Source: Bryoerythrophyllum caledonicum
Lineage: Eukaryota; Streptophyta; Bryopsida; Pottiales; Pottiaceae
DNA length: 64,000 nucleotides
Direction: 5' to 3'
Assembly: GCA_963971425.1 (NCBI GenBank)
Contig: OZ020521.1
Span: 5,411,519 to 5,475,518 of the forward strand
Shown in pieces: positions 13,080-25,538 of the stretch (positions are counted from its first letter, which is position 1; every line of letters starts with the position of its first letter). A program made the position numbers and the translations under genes. The notes under the pieces were generated by a model. The model was not told the origin of the DNA. It did not search any database and was given only the letters and a program-made list of their open reading frames with translations.

Positions 13080-13887
13080 ACGAAGCGAGAGGATTAGTAG
13101 AAGAAGAGAAGAGAGAGAGAGAGGAGTATAATACCTGACCCAGAACTCATGGTGTGATCTTCTGAGAGAGAGAGAGAGAGAGAGTGTGTGTGTTTAGAGT
13201 GCTACTGTAGAATTATTCACTTGGGGGATTTACCTTTTCTACTTTCTGGGTTTGCGAGAGAGAGAGAGAGAGCGAGAGTGGGTTAGTTTGCGAGTTAGTT
13301 TGGGATCAATGGCATGCACACAGACAGGGTGAGATGCGTTCGGCGTCGAGGGATCATCGCAATTACGCGCTTCGGGTTTTGTTGCAGCTGGGGTGTTTTG
13401 GAGCATGAGATTTTGTTTGGGGAGAGGTGGGGGGTTTGGAGGCGTTGATCGTGTTGTTTGTTTGAGCTAGGGTCGTTTTTGTTGTGTGCAATGCTAGCGG
13501 GTTGGGGAGCGACGGAGTTGAATTCGTTGTTGGTGTAGCGGATGAGCATTTGGCGCTGTGAGTGTGAATGGAGGTTTGGTGAGGGAAGCGCGGGCTACGG
13601 TCACTGACTGGTGGCGACGACGATGGTGGTGGTGGTGGTGGTGGTGGTGATGATGATGAGGAGGAGGCGGGGGGTGGTGGTGTGGTAGTGGAAACGTTCT
13701 TGTGAGAGAGTGGGCAAGCAGCAGGGTCCGGGTGGGAGGGTATGGTCAGTTGTTGCGATAGTAGCGACGACGACAGCAGCTCAATTGCGAGTATTTTGCT
13801 CCGCGTTGCGCAAGGCGGGCGGGCGGGGTCATGTGGTGGTGGGGGTATTAGAGGGAGGGCAGTGGGAGGAGCTTTGGTAGAGTGGTG
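13080..13887 (+). promoter_or_regulatory. ZF-HD leader and proximal promoter with GA and GTG microsatellites
   Basis: The 800 bases before the ZF-HD start hold three purine blocks of (GA)n near 13103-13131, 13163-13184 and 13255-13281, the second running into (GT)n. A (GTG)n(ATG)n tract lies at 13621-13660. GA blocks at this position are common in plant 5' leaders and are bound by BPC/GAGA-type factors. Several ATGs occur upstream of 13888, so small upstream ORFs are possible. I cannot place the transcription start. Confidence 0.5.
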
Positions 13888-13940
13888 ATGGATTTGGGAT
13901 CAGGGCGCGAGAGTGGCGATCAGCAGCAGCAGCAGCAGGC

Positions 13941-13973
<33 letters not shown>

Positions 13974-14895
13974 GCCGCCGCCGCAGCAGCAACAGCAGCC
14001 GCAGCCGCAGCAGCCAGTGCCGACGCCCATTTCGATTATTATGCCGGGGCAGCTGCAGGCGTCGAACTTCCACGCGACGACGCCAGTGCATGCGCCGCAC
14101 GCGGTGCACCATGAGATGGCGCCGAAGCTGAAGCTGCTGAGCACGCCGAGCGGGAACGGGGGTTCAAAGGGCGATCAGCACATCGACCAGGCGCGCGAGA
14201 TTCTGCGGCAGGCCGTAGTGGCGGTGACGGAGGCGGGCGCGACCAAGCTGTCCGCTGGCGCCGCGGTCAAGAAGGGCACGGTGCGCTATCGCGAGTGCCA
14301 GAAGAACCACGCCGCCAGCATTGGCGGGCACGCCATCGATGGGTGCGGCGAGTTCATGCCCAGCGGCGAGGAAGGGTCCGCGGACGCGCTGCGGTGCGCG
14401 GCGTGTGACTGCCACCGCAACTTTCACCGCCGTGAGGTCGAGGGCGAGGTGCTCTGCGACTGCAAGCGCAAACCACCCACCAAGCTGCTCACCAACACCA
14501 CCACCACCACCGCCACCACCACGCCAGTCACGACGCTCGCGCTCCCGCCCACCGCGCCGCAGCCGCAGCAGCAGCTCACGCCGCTCACCATGGGCGCGCT
14601 GAGCGCCGGCGGCGGCCCGACCGACAGCGACGAACCCGACGACGGCCCCGGCCACAGCGCCGGCGGCATGATGATGTCCATGCGCTCGCCGTCCGCCATC
14701 AAGAAGCGCTTCCGCACCAAATTCACCACCGAGCAGAAGGACCAGATGTGCGCGTTCGCCGAGAAGGTGGGGTGGCGCATCCAGAAGCACGACGAGGCCG
14801 CGGTCCAGGAGTTCTGCTCCACCGTCGGCGTCAAGCGCCATGTCCTCAAGGTGTGGATGCACAACAACAAGCACACCATGGGCAAAAAACCTTGA
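13888..14895 (+). CDS. Zinc-finger homeodomain (ZF-HD) transcription factor
   Basis: This is an intronless gene for a 335-aa nuclear DNA-binding protein of the plant ZF-HD family. The open frame reaches back to two GTG codons, but the first ATG is at 13888, so the start is placed there. Residues 11-46 are a Gln/Pro-rich tract encoded by CAG/CAA repeats. The ZF dimerisation domain spans about residues 132-185, with [20 protein letters not shown] and zinc-ligand candidates C137, H141, C153, C170, C173, C175 and H180. A Thr/Pro/Gln-rich linker follows. The atypical homeodomain (about 269-335) ends in [15 protein letters not shown], so recognition-helix positions W48 and N51 are W323 and N326. 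Family members dimerise through the zinc finger and bind ATTA-containing promoters, often in development or stress. The lack of introns is usual for this family. Coding GC is far above the flanks. The family assignment is very secure; the paralogue cannot be named. Confidence 0.96.
13918..14010 (+). repeat. CAG/CAA repeat coding for polyglutamine
   Basis: A near-pure CAG run with a few CAA and CCG codons encodes the Gln/Pro tract of the ZF-HD protein. The other frames of this stretch give poly-Ser, poly-Cys or poly-Leu frames that are only shadows. Such tracts vary in length between individuals. Confidence 0.85.
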
Positions 14896-15300
14896 CAGGT
14901 CTGCACTGCAACCATTAATTCTTTCCCCAACGACGTCCTCACCGCCGCCGCATCCCCACCCCCACCTCCTCCGCCTCGACGGGTATTCACACCTTGTCGG
15001 TTCATTTGGGGCCTTTGTAAGTTTAAGATTCGATCACACAATAAAACCAGTCCTCCTTCTCTTTCCTCCACGTTTTGATGAATTAGCGGTCCCGTCTGTA
15101 AAGTAGCATGCTGAGCTTAGCCTTCGTAGTAGTCATGAGATTAGGTACATTGAATATTCACATAAGAGAAGAGAGTCGATGTTCGACGTAGCAGTAGCAG
15201 TAGTACTACTCCAACCTTGACGTTGTAGCGGTCAAGTTGTATTAATCAGTGTCACTCTCTCCATTAATTTATCCCTTATAACATTAACCTACAACGCTCT
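14896..15300 (+). other. ZF-HD 3' untranslated region (probable)
   Basis: The sequence after the TGA is C/T-rich and has an AATAAA at 15040-15045, about 145 bases downstream of the stop. This is a plausible poly(A) signal. The end of the transcript is not determined by sequence alone. Confidence 0.45.
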
Positions 15301-15537
15301 CGTTAACCTCGGCCGTTATACGAACCCCATGTGATCATTCCAGTAGCTCACATGGCGATGGCATCATGAAGGCAACGAACCATGTGGAGCCGATCGAACT
15401 GGAGCGGACGACGCTCACCTCCTCATCAAGGTAACAACTTCCCTTCAGATTAGCGCTTAATGTTGAATGCATGGGACGATGAAGACGTGGGTCGACTCGT
15501 TCATCCATCTGCCTTCACAATCTTAAGACGTGATGAG

Positions 15538-15777
15538 CTAGTATTCAACGTAGCTCCTGCCACCGCGCGCATCATGATGGTGTCCGGACGTTGCACCAGA
15601 CGAGTGATTACGCGACGTCCGAACGCTTTGATGGAGCGCGACCAGCGACCTGATCGGAATGAGTGTAGTCGCTGTGGATGTTGTCATCGTCGTGCTACTC
15701 TCCACGTCCATGAGCTGGTCCTGTAGCAGCTGAATGACCGACTGGGCTGCTGCTTTCGGTGCATTAACGGATTCCAT
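15538..15777 (-). CDS. Hypothetical small ORF or lone exon (79 aa)
   Basis: A 79-aa frame starts in a good plant context (AAAACATGGAA) and begins MESVNAPKAAAQSVIQLLQD, followed by a Ser/Thr/His-rich part. I do not recognise it. It lies in a locally GC-richer block (about 15300-15800) that points towards the ZF-HD 3' end. It could be a first exon of an unseen gene, a relic or chance. The opposite strand is also open over part of it (15460-15726), which weakens the case. Confidence 0.18.
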   Translation of the reverse strand: MESVNAPKAAAQSVIQLLQDQLMDVESSTTMTTSTATTLIPIRSLVALHQSVRTSRNHSSGATSGHHHDARGGRSYVEY

Positions 15778-16261
15778 GTTTTGAAAGCATGATTAACGTG
15801 GTCTGAGCATGGTTAACGTGGTGACGCTGGGGTCGGAAAGTAGGCTTTTGCGGCCTCACTTTACGTAAACAGTAGTAACTCGAGCTGGCAGAGCGAAAGT
15901 CGCGAGGTTGCGTTATTATTAACCATGATTTCTGTTTAATTAAGTAGCCTGATTAGTGATAATCCTGCGTTTTGACTTCATCTATCCTTCAATCTGCAAT
16001 GCGTTAAGAGGGAAAATGTCACTGATATTCACACCTTCTCATTCAAGGCGCGGAAACTACTTCAAAGAGCACCATGCTGAATGGAATTCGGATTCTAAAA
16101 ACGGCTCTTTCACTGATCTAGCAGCTCTAGATACAGCTCTGTCATCGATCATTCAGATGAGATTCATGACCTTTCATTCTTCATACGCTTCATGGTGACT
16201 GAAACTATTATTTGGACTGCAGTTTTGAGACCATTATGGATTCTAGCTGAGAAACTATTAT

Positions 16262-16610
16262 GGTAAGCCCCCCTAAAACCGACAAGTTAAGGAATGTGCA
16301 TTTATGGAGAGAGGAGATAATTACACTATTATTTTTCACTGATCGCCAATAGAATTATAATTCCAACCCAAGTGATTTCATATTTTTTCGATGAAAACTG
16401 AATTAGTTATGAATTTTCAAACTGTGTAGCCATGTTTAGTGGGTGGCCAGCAGTAGGTACCCCGTAACCAACGACCAAAAGTAAGGGTCTTGACTAGAGA
16501 AAACCTCCATTTGGAGCTGAGTTGGTGGTAATGGGATGGAAGAGGGTTGGATATACCCCAATTTTATTGGCGTTGGCTATGGGTTTCTGTTGGTTATGGG
16601 AAGGCTTACC
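16262..16610 (+). mobile_element. GGTAAGCC MITE, 349 bp, downstream of the ZF-HD gene
   Basis: It is bounded by GGTAAGCC and GGCTTACC. The sequence is about 90% identical by eye to 58482-58831. A distant inverted relative lies at about 5475-5760 (TTCCATCCCATTACCACC block). No ORF. Confidence 0.75.
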
Positions 16611-19600
16611 TAAGTTGATCTAGTAGCTTTTAATCCTTCAAGGGCGATGAGCTCCTGAGGTTTAGGAGATGCTACGAATGTAACAAATCAACATACATTT
16701 TGTTGCCACCCCACTTCAAGGAGCTTGCAATGTTAGCATCAATTTTGGTGGCGCTGATCCTGGTAGGTGCTCATCTTGTTCCGCCTCTAAATTTTCTTCA
16801 AATTTTCCTTGGAGGTGGGTTGTAGCATTGCTACAAAAGTTAACGAAGCCCAAACGACCCAAAAATGATCGTTAGGTCTTAAGGAGAGCAAACTTCTGAG
16901 AATGGGAGGATCTACAAGCGTACTAGATTTTTTTAAAACACCATATGCATTTCATTTTTCTACAATTGTTGGTCTCGGGCAAACATCATTAAAATGCCTG
17001 CTCCAGCGGACTTGTTCGATGACAGACTAGAGATCCCCACTAAGTCCTTGATTCCGACTTCAACGGAGATGGCTTGTAACACTCTCACCATACCCAGAAG
17101 TGCGGCAAAGATGAAAAAAAATGGTCGCTTGTCCTTAAAGGGTTAAGTAGTGAAATTAAGAATCAAAACACTGGTATTTTAGTGGAGCTTTGACATATAC
17201 CTCAAATTCATTGTGGATGAGTCAAACTTGCCCTTGTGAGAAGAACTGACGCACAGCTGGAGGTGCATCATACTATATCTGTATTTTGCAACCGAATCCC
17301 AATTTTCCTTTTGTAGAAGGCTGCCATAAAATCACAAATTCAAGATTTTCCCAATCATTAAGCTGCAATGATAACACGGGACAAAAGAAGTCATAAATTC
17401 GAGAGAAAGAGGGGACATTCATGTGAACACTGATTAAGGGGAAAAAAAACAGCATCTTGAAGTGGAGGGACTTTAGAGTTATTTCTAAAGTCACCCAAAC
17501 TTTCAGTAAATACCCCTCTTTTTCCCCAAAAAAAAAACTTTCTACTCTTTCCTCACTTGTACTAATTTTTACCGTAGATCAATAGAAGGGTTTGGTGGCC
17601 AGGGCGAATTGACCCACTGGGACTTACCCAAGGGGGCCACGAGGTGGTAGGGCCAAACCTGGCCCCTATTTGTTTTTGGATGGGGACCTATTTGTAGAAA
17701 GATAGGGTCCTCTACGGTAATCAATGGTTGTAGTCACCGCTTTGTCCAAAAAAAATCCAAAAAAGCCTCTGGACCCCCCAAAATAAGAGGGCCAGAAAAA
17801 TGACCCCATGCAATTTAGACGGGGCCCACATCGGGTAAGTCCTAGCAAGGGGTTCAATTCGCCTTGGCCAGGGTTTGGTGGTATCTGAACTCAAGTTGGA
17901 AGGATTTTCACCTACCTTTGAGTAGGAAGAAGAAGTCATGAGTCGTAGTTGTCTTTTCCTCTTTGAACTAATTACTAGTGATTTATGATTACATACAAAA
18001 TTGATGGTATCTTGCGTGACTTACAAAGAACTCTAACACATGAGCGACTGATTAAATTCCGAGTATGTACTCTCATTGTCTCAAATAGAGAGAGGGGGGG
18101 TTAATAGTGAGAGAGAATTTAGTGAAGGTATTACTAAGAGACACTCTTTAGTGTAAAATTAGTGTCATGTGAAATGTGTGGTTTGGAGGTCAAATTGGCT
18201 TGGCTTCAGATGACATGTATCTGCTCATCTGGGGTGTTTAGTTGGGACACCATCCACTCCAACAAACAATACAACCCTTGTTACAATAAATATGGAATTA
18301 GGTGTGGCTTGATATTTATTGTCACTTACCTCACTATATAACCCACTTTAAATATACACAAGATGAAATTTAGTACTTGCTATACAATGAGGTAAATATA
18401 AGCCAAGCTAGGGGGCTGGAGAAACCTTATCCTAATCATACACATGTAACTTTTTATTTTCTACTCTAAAAATTTGGTAAGGAAGACAAAACAATGTTAG
18501 ATTTACATTTGATATAATTCACACTTAGGCCTTTGTTGACATGTAGTGTTTGTGTTTGTATACAACATTGCCAACACTAAATACCATAGTTAGTTTACTC
18601 TTGCGATTTTTCCAAACTTTAGGAAGCTGAGACACACGTGGTGCGCTTGAAATAAAATGTTCATCGGGCCCATGATTGAGGAATATTAATTGAGTGGGTA
18701 GGTTATTGCTTTCATCTGCTCACAAGGACCAGTCATGAGGGACCGTCTGTGACTATGGCCATTTACATTGTCTCGCTGTTTACGTACTACTAGTAAATTA
18801 CTACTACTTTGTTGTAGTCTGAACAGACACTACATGTTTGGCTCACTTGGACCCACAATAAGAGCTGCCCGGGCATCCACCAGGCTTTTTGCACTGCATC
18901 CGTGCACTTGTCTTCATAACAATGTGAGCTTGGTTAATCAGGAGGCTATGGTGGGTGGGTGTGGAAGTCGGTCGCCTTCATTTAAAATTGTGACACGCTC
19001 CTTTCTTTTACCACCCTCACAACGTTTTTACCATGATTTTCTTGTGTACATGAGTGGCGGTTGATTTGTCTCACTCCCGGCCATTATTAGGCCACTATTG
19101 CGCTAGATGGTACAAGAAGTGCCAACCCATGGCTTTGGGAGCCCCATGATAGTCGTTATTTTCTTGAAATATGTTTATAAGGAAATCATCCAGTTTATTA
19201 TGCGCCAAGTTCAATTTTCTCCTTATTTTTTGAGCGGCTCTCCACTAGATGATTTGATAGGCCCTCTTTGAAGTTGGAATGATCTACTTCACAAGTAGGT
19301 TTTCATAAGGTTAGATGACCCATAACCACCACGAACCCCATAACGGATAAGCAAAAGTGTACCAAAACCACCACAGACCCACCCCATTTCCGAAATTTTA
19401 GGAAGTCATGTACGATTGGGTGTCAGTTCATGATTGGTTCGAAGGTGCCGGTTTTTAGTCAATGCAGAAGTGGTTTTTAGTACAACTTAGTGTGGAAATA
19501 GAGAGTTGTGTATGTCGAGGAATGGGTCACGGCTTACTATCCACTTTGAAAATTTGTAGCAATTTCAATATGAAGAAATAAATGGTCACGACAATTGCAA

Positions 19601-19840
19601 AATTCATGAAATCCTATTTTGAACTCCCAAAAAATGTCTTACCACGTATACAAACGCTATAAATAGGTCAACAAGCTTCAGTTGGTGGTTATAGGTCATC
19701 CAACCTTAGTAGTTCTTATCTTCTTCTTATTGTCAACCAATTGCTCTCACTTGATGCGCTTCCAGATTCATAGGGAAAATGGATGCATGCAACAAAAGTA
19801 ACATGCAACATACATAGTAGGTTGCGTTATATCCTATGCA
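16611..19840. other. Intergenic, apart from the 17596 MITE
   Basis: No frame with a motif was seen. 18230-18420 contains an imperfect inverted repeat (GGCTTGATATTTATTGTCAC with ATATAAGCCAAGC). A related stretch lies near 49090-49200. Confidence 0.45.
17596..17870 (+). mobile_element. TGGCCA MITE, 275 bp, with 8-bp (up to 11-bp) duplication
   Basis: Ends TGGCCAGGGCGAATTG and CAATTCGCCTTGGCCA are flanked by GGGTTTGG at 17588-17595 and 17871-17878, and the match can be stretched to 11 bp. The 8-bp duplication suggests a hAT-like origin. It matches 52239-52510 in reverse. Confidence 0.78.
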
Positions 19841-19844
19841 AGGT

Positions 19845-20060
19845 CGCTTTTGTACATAATTAATTCAAAATGCAAAATTTTGGAAGATATAATTTTTTTG
19901 TCTAGGTGATCACCCATGTGATATCAAGGTGTTACTCGTATAATGTATAGGTGATACCCATGTAATACTTAGGTGATACCCTTTGTGTCCAAAATCACTG
20001 CGTCAAAAGAAAAATAATTCTTTTGACAAAGAGGTGTTGAAAGTGACCATAGGTATGGTA
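19845..20060 (+). repeat. Dispersed repeat, copy 1
   Basis: TATAATTTTTTTGTCTAGGT, the GATACCC(A/G)TGTAATACTTAG block and CTTTTGACAAAGAGGTG-type sequence match 53785-54003 in order. The family is unknown and non-coding. Confidence 0.6.
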
Positions 20061-20542
20061 CTCCTAAAGTTGCAAGGATAAAATTTGATCGGACCCTTGT
20101 CTACACTTTCAAAGTATTTGCAAACAACCAAGGCTTGTTCTCTTGAGCATCATTTTAACCCTTGAAGGACTCAGGCATTTCATAGAAATCTCTACTCCAA
20201 ATGCCAAGATGAAGTTTTTGAGAATGAAATCAAAAGGTCTTCTTCTAAACTTATATGAGATGGTGTGAAAAAAATCATATGAATTTTGACAATATAGAAT
20301 GAAAGATAATTGCAGTAGAAGTGAAAACAATTATCCCCAAACATGCACTTGGTCCTTAGATGTTATATGTTTTTTAGCACTTATGAAAAAATATCCAAGC
20401 TCTCTTATTTTAGTATACAATACTACTAACACACAAAACTGCATTTCACATTTCATTCTGTGGAGGACAAATATATTTTGCCATCACATTAATTCACAAG
20501 TAATTCACGATTAATCTAATTAATACGGATTCTATAATTTTA

Positions 20543-21419
20543 ACCCCTAACAGGCAATTTGTCCCTATAGGGAACGAATCAATTTTGGGCAGGTTCCTAA
20601 AAATTCATTTTTGAAGATAACTTCTTGAAATTTGTACTGCAAATAGAGATTCGGGTTATCTTTGCGGGGATTTTTTTAATTTTTATTTTTGACTTGTAGG
20701 GAAAAAAATATGGTGCTTCAGAGATAAAAAGCCCAACTCTTTTGGCAGCTTGGTAGGGAACTATAGAGCTGAATAGTGCTATAGTAGAGTTGAGAATTGC
20801 ACTTTTTTCAGGCGGGTAGTAGTGAAGGAAAGTTCTTGGCTACCTTCATTGTTTTCACCTAAAAACGCATAGAAATTAAGGATTTTACTTTTTTCCAAAA
20901 AATATTTTTTCTATTGTTAGAATATGACATAATGATTCTATTCACCGTTCGGATATTAGATCCAACAATTATTTCTTTATTTAAAAAAGAAGTTTTATTT
21001 TCTTTGTGAAGAGCCACTTTCTATACCCCTAGTCATTGCAGGTCCATTTTTCTTATCGTAAACACTTCCATCGCTTGTGATTTTTAGCGTGTAATGACTC
21101 AACACAAGGTAGAACATAGATCCATTGAGTTCATGCGATGTGTAGTGGAAAAATATGCCATTATCTTGAGTCAAAGTATGCTAAACCAGTTCGGGCATAG
21201 TACAAAAAAACAATTTTGCACTCTTCAAATGCACATATCTTTTGATTCGTACGGTAAAAGTTCACCAAAAGTTTTGGGTGTCTTCTCGTAGTAGTTGCCT
21301 TGAAGATCCAACGGTTGAAAATAATAAAAAGGCGTTTGAATAAGTCTAACAATATCTCATCTCAAAGTGGTAGTTTTGGGGTGGTTTAGGTGAAGCACAA
21401 GGGCCAGTCCTTTAGGGGT
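20543..21419 (+). mobile_element. ACCCC-family element, subfamily 2, 877 bp
   Basis: Ends ACCCCTAACAGG and GTCCTTTAGGGGT are flanked by TA. The sequence is close to 50195-51067 along its length. It is non-coding. Confidence 0.8.
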
Positions 21420-22515
21420 TAAACGACTGATCGCACTGTGGGGCCAGCATGTTTTTGTTGGGAGAATTACAATAGTGACTGCTTTTTGAGATGGGGGCAG
21501 ATTTTGAAACACTTGAATAGTAAAATTACCATTAAATAAAAAAAGTGATCACAAACTTGGTTCTATTTCCATGCCCAATATTGCGGCTCCCATGAAAGGA
21601 ACGGTAGATAATGTTCCCCAATGAAAAGGATACATTTAGAATGTTCCCAAGTGATACTTGAAAATATGTGGCAAGTTGCAACATAACACCACCAATCTAC
21701 TCTCAAGGCAAGTTCCACTTGACATTGCATGGGGGTTGCATATTCATTTCATGATGCTCCATCATGTCACCTTACTTGTAAATGAGGATTGATCAACAAG
21801 CAAGTTGTAGCTTGTTAGTTTGTGGGCGATGAATATGCATACATGGAAAAACATGACAATCAATGTGCACAAAAGACCTTGGTCCAAGGCTGCAGTAAGA
21901 ATACATGTAGAAAAGTTTAATATTCAGGAAACTATTTTACTTCATCCATAGAGAAAAGAAAAGAAAAGAAAAAGCTGAATTTATTTTTTAATTTATTTTT
22001 AACACAAAGGTGAATATACATCTCAGGGTTTAGCCCGTAATTCTCTTTGACTATCTTTATCAATGAAAAATGAAAATTGACCATTGTTGAGCAAGGTGCG
22101 GGGAGCCAGAAGAAGATGAAACAATTCATTTTCATTTTCAATTGTAGATTCTTAATCTAGATTGTGAAAATAAATTATTTCATGAATTTGACTCAAAATA
22201 TAGGCAAATTTGTTGTGTTTAAAGTGAAAAGAAAGGTTGTTCCCTTCCTTGAATAGAGACAATCCTCAAACTTTGACTTCACTTGGTGTCAATTCTTTGC
22301 ACCACACAAGGTTCAAATTTCTTAACATCATGATTCATGTATTTAAAATTTCTTGCACATCTAATTTAGAGGTAGTAGACTTAGGCATGTAGCATGATGT
22401 TGATAAATTGGACAAGGGATCATAGTGATTAAAACAAAACCAATAGACACTCAATTTTTTTGTGGCTGTGATGACCCACTCATAAAATTAGAACAAAAAT
22501 TTAGGTCACATCTTA

Positions 22516-23456
22516 ACCCCTAAATGATAAAAGTCTCGAGGTGGGCTTTTGCAAATCTCGGGCATGTTCCCATGGTTGTCATTTATATTTGTGATTCTCC
22601 AAATTTGTACAAAGATGCAAGAAGACAAGAGGTACATGGGAATGTAATTTTTATTCTCATTGGACCTTTTGAAAAAATCATGTCATCTTAAAGAAAAGCT
22701 TCTTGAGTGCGGGCACATTAGGCAACTCCAATTTTTTTACTAGGACACTGTTTAGCGTGAGATTTTCAAACACTTGCAAGTGATGTGATTTCCTTTCATC
22801 TTGTCAAAAAACATTTATTGTTTTTAGTAATAAATAGTATTTTAACCAAAGTCAAACATTTTCACACATTGTCACACATTGTTGAGCAAGGTACCAAAAA
22901 AACTTATTCTTTTCCACATAAAACTAAGAGTTCTTCATATTTCTTGTGTTATATTTTTCCACTACAAGATGTGGAGTAAACCTTCTTACTAACAGTTTGG
23001 ATTCTCATTCTAAAGCATATTTATTACACAAAAAAAATGAAATGTGAATTGGCAAGTTTTGAACCTCCACTCCTTGCACAACGGATTGGATATGCTACAC
23101 CCCTTCTCTGCCTCTAAAAATTGGTGTACAAGGAGCTAATATCATGCTAGACATGATGTTAATTAAATAAGACCTTTTGTAGTGCAAAAATTTGACACCA
23201 AGTGAAGTAAAAGTGTGTTGATCCACTAAACAAAGGGAAGAAAATGAAATGTTTTGTCTACTTTAGACACTAAAATCTTTCAATTTGTGAGGTCAAAGTT
23301 CATGAAATTTTGTGAGTATGTTACTCTGCAAGTCTTAAGTGAGATCCTACAGTTATTGATTGGAAATCATTTTTTACTTTCCTTCAGTACTCATTACTCT
23401 AGAATCAAACACTTTGAAGTGTTTTTGGTGTGAAACTATCGAAGAAACTTAGGAGT
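22516..23456 (+). mobile_element. ACCCC-family element, 941 bp
   Basis: It begins ACCCCTAAATGATAAAAG after TA and ends AACTTAGGAGT. The body matches 2899-3843 and 41077-42023. Confidence 0.75.
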
Positions 23457-23730
23457 TGAAGTAGAAATCATAAAAATGACAACAATATGAATATCTCGGT
23501 TTTTTTATTGTGTAGAAGAAAAACCAATTAGTATCAAAACATCACCAAAAAGGTAATATTAGTCAGTTGTATTGGTTAGCGAAAGGACATACCATAGCTA
23601 CTCAAGGGCTGTGAAAGACACTTCAAGTAGAATAACTCTTTCCTTGATAGTCACTTGCAAAGATAATTCTGTCTCATAAAATTCCCTGCCTCCAATAAAA
23701 ATCTCATAAGATAATCCTTAACTCTTAACC

Positions 23731-24046
23731 CTTTAAACGCCAAAGGTCTACACAAGGCACATGAAAATCCACAAGTGTACTAGATCATGCACAACATCTA
23801 GTTGCACAATAGCACAACAATATATACACATAGGGTACATTTCACATTGACCCCACTACACAAAAATCATTGTAGCTCTCCAATGCTTGCACCAGTGCGC
23901 TCAGGAGTTGTTCCATTTGAAGCTTATGAACTAGTGCCAGACATGCTCCAAATAGAAAAAAGTACATCAAACTTACACATAAGGAGCTATACCTCGGAAA
24001 GCACTAGAATCAACCCAAAAACGACAACCTCGACACTAAAGGGTTA
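23731..24046. repeat. TTAACCCTTTAGTGTCG-family MITE, second copy
   Basis: TTAACCCTTTAAACGCCAAAG at the left and CGACACTAAAGGGTTAA at the right bracket a ~315-bp non-coding element. Confidence 0.55.
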
Positions 24047-24491
24047 ACGGACCAAGTATCTCTCCGGGGATAAACCTTTTCACTCTGACTAAAATTTGTA
24101 TAGTCAAAATTAACCAAAAAAATTACCACATTTCCTCATGTAATATTAGAAGACGATCCTACCGTCACATTCTCAACAAAATCATCTTGCAATTTATTTA
24201 TTTATTTATTTTTTTGGAAGCAAAACAAAAACCAGGTTTGATTGCAAAAAAGTCACCAGTACAGACCGGAGTGCTAGTTCCAGCAACACCAAAGGACTCA
24301 CGACTCCAAACTAACATGAAAAACTTTGACCCAGACAATGTGGTCGCCTTGAACGCTACATAGCAACTCATGGCAACCCCAAGTGGAGTCGAAATGGTTG
24401 GCCGCCTTATTTCTGCTAGCCTCGGTATCATCTTGCAATTTCTAATCAATGAAGTAGAGATTGCTCTATCATGCCTTGGTCTTTTAGCGGT
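24047..24491 (+). mobile_element. Short, diverged ACCCC-like element with a retroposon inside
   Basis: Ends ACGGACCAAGTATC and CCTTGGTCTTTTAGCGGT lie between TA copies. The 24196-24426 retroposon tail is inserted in it. Confidence 0.5.
24196..24426 (-). mobile_element. Truncated retroposon tail with 15-bp target duplication
   Basis: ATCATCTTGCAATTT is repeated perfectly at 24181-24195 and 24427-24441. The insert ends (minus strand) in an (AAAT)n-like tail. It looks like the last ~230 bp of a LINE or a SINE. It does not match the LINE at 44097-47734. Confidence 0.8.
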
Positions 24492-25538
24492 TACCCATGC
24501 CTAATCAGAAATGACTAATTTTGTCAATGGTTCAACTTCCCAAATACTTTCTGCTAAGCTGTTCCAATTTCTGCTGCAATCCAAAGCTTGTTTATTGCAG
24601 TTAAGCCTATCTTTAAATTGAATAAATCATTAAGACATAAAGGAGAGGATAACACCCTATAAATAAACACCAATGTTCCTCCAAGCTCCAAAGTGGGCCC
24701 CAAAATATTTCCACCTATTATTTCTTGGTCACATTTTCAGTGCACGAGCATGATTGTCGAGTATTCAGGAGGGTGAATAAATAAATATTTTTTTACCATG
24801 CTACATATTTAATGTAATGAAGTAAAGCACTTATTTTTAGAGATATCTGCTTCATTTCCCGCTTCTAATTCACCAGGTTAGATAAATATTAAAAAGGACA
24901 TTTATGATTTGAAATTGCTTTGAATTTGCACACGATGCGATTCCCTCTTTTAATGGTCAAATGATTTGGGAACAATAGAGTTATGTGTAATTGAGGGAAG
25001 AGACCATGAGATTTGACCGCTTCATTGCGTTTGAATAATTGAAATCAACCCACAGTAGTTTTAAATTCTTATACTGTAATGAGTTCTAAGAAAAAGAAGT
25101 TAGATAAGACTCAAGGTACAACATGACCTTTCGATCTTTATTCTCAAACATCACTAAAAATTGATTTTAAAAACAAGTTCTCCCATGGCTATAAGAGTTA
25201 TTGTTCCCCAAAGTTTCTTGACTATATCACACCAAAACACATCAGTATTTTTTATTCTAGTATAAAGAAGGATGAGAAAGAAATAGATTACAAAAAACTG
25301 ATTTTGAAAATGGGATCTTCATGTTGACTAACAAAATTCCATGATCTCAAAATATCAAAACTTTGAGTGCACAACTTGGAAGATTGTAGTGTTCAATGTA
25401 AAGAAAATGGTTTTTCATCTTCCTGGCTTTGATAGGGTCAACAAACTTTCACTTTACTTAATGTCAAAAAAATTCACTACACATTGTCTAAATTTTACAC
25501 CATCATGTTGAATATGGTATTTAATCCTTTGCAAGATA

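Noticed and set aside
14164-14874. 236-aa open frame antisense to the ZF-HD gene
   Set aside because: It is a by-product of the high GC content of the gene. It is Ala/Gly/Arg-rich with no motif, and the sense frame has clear domains.
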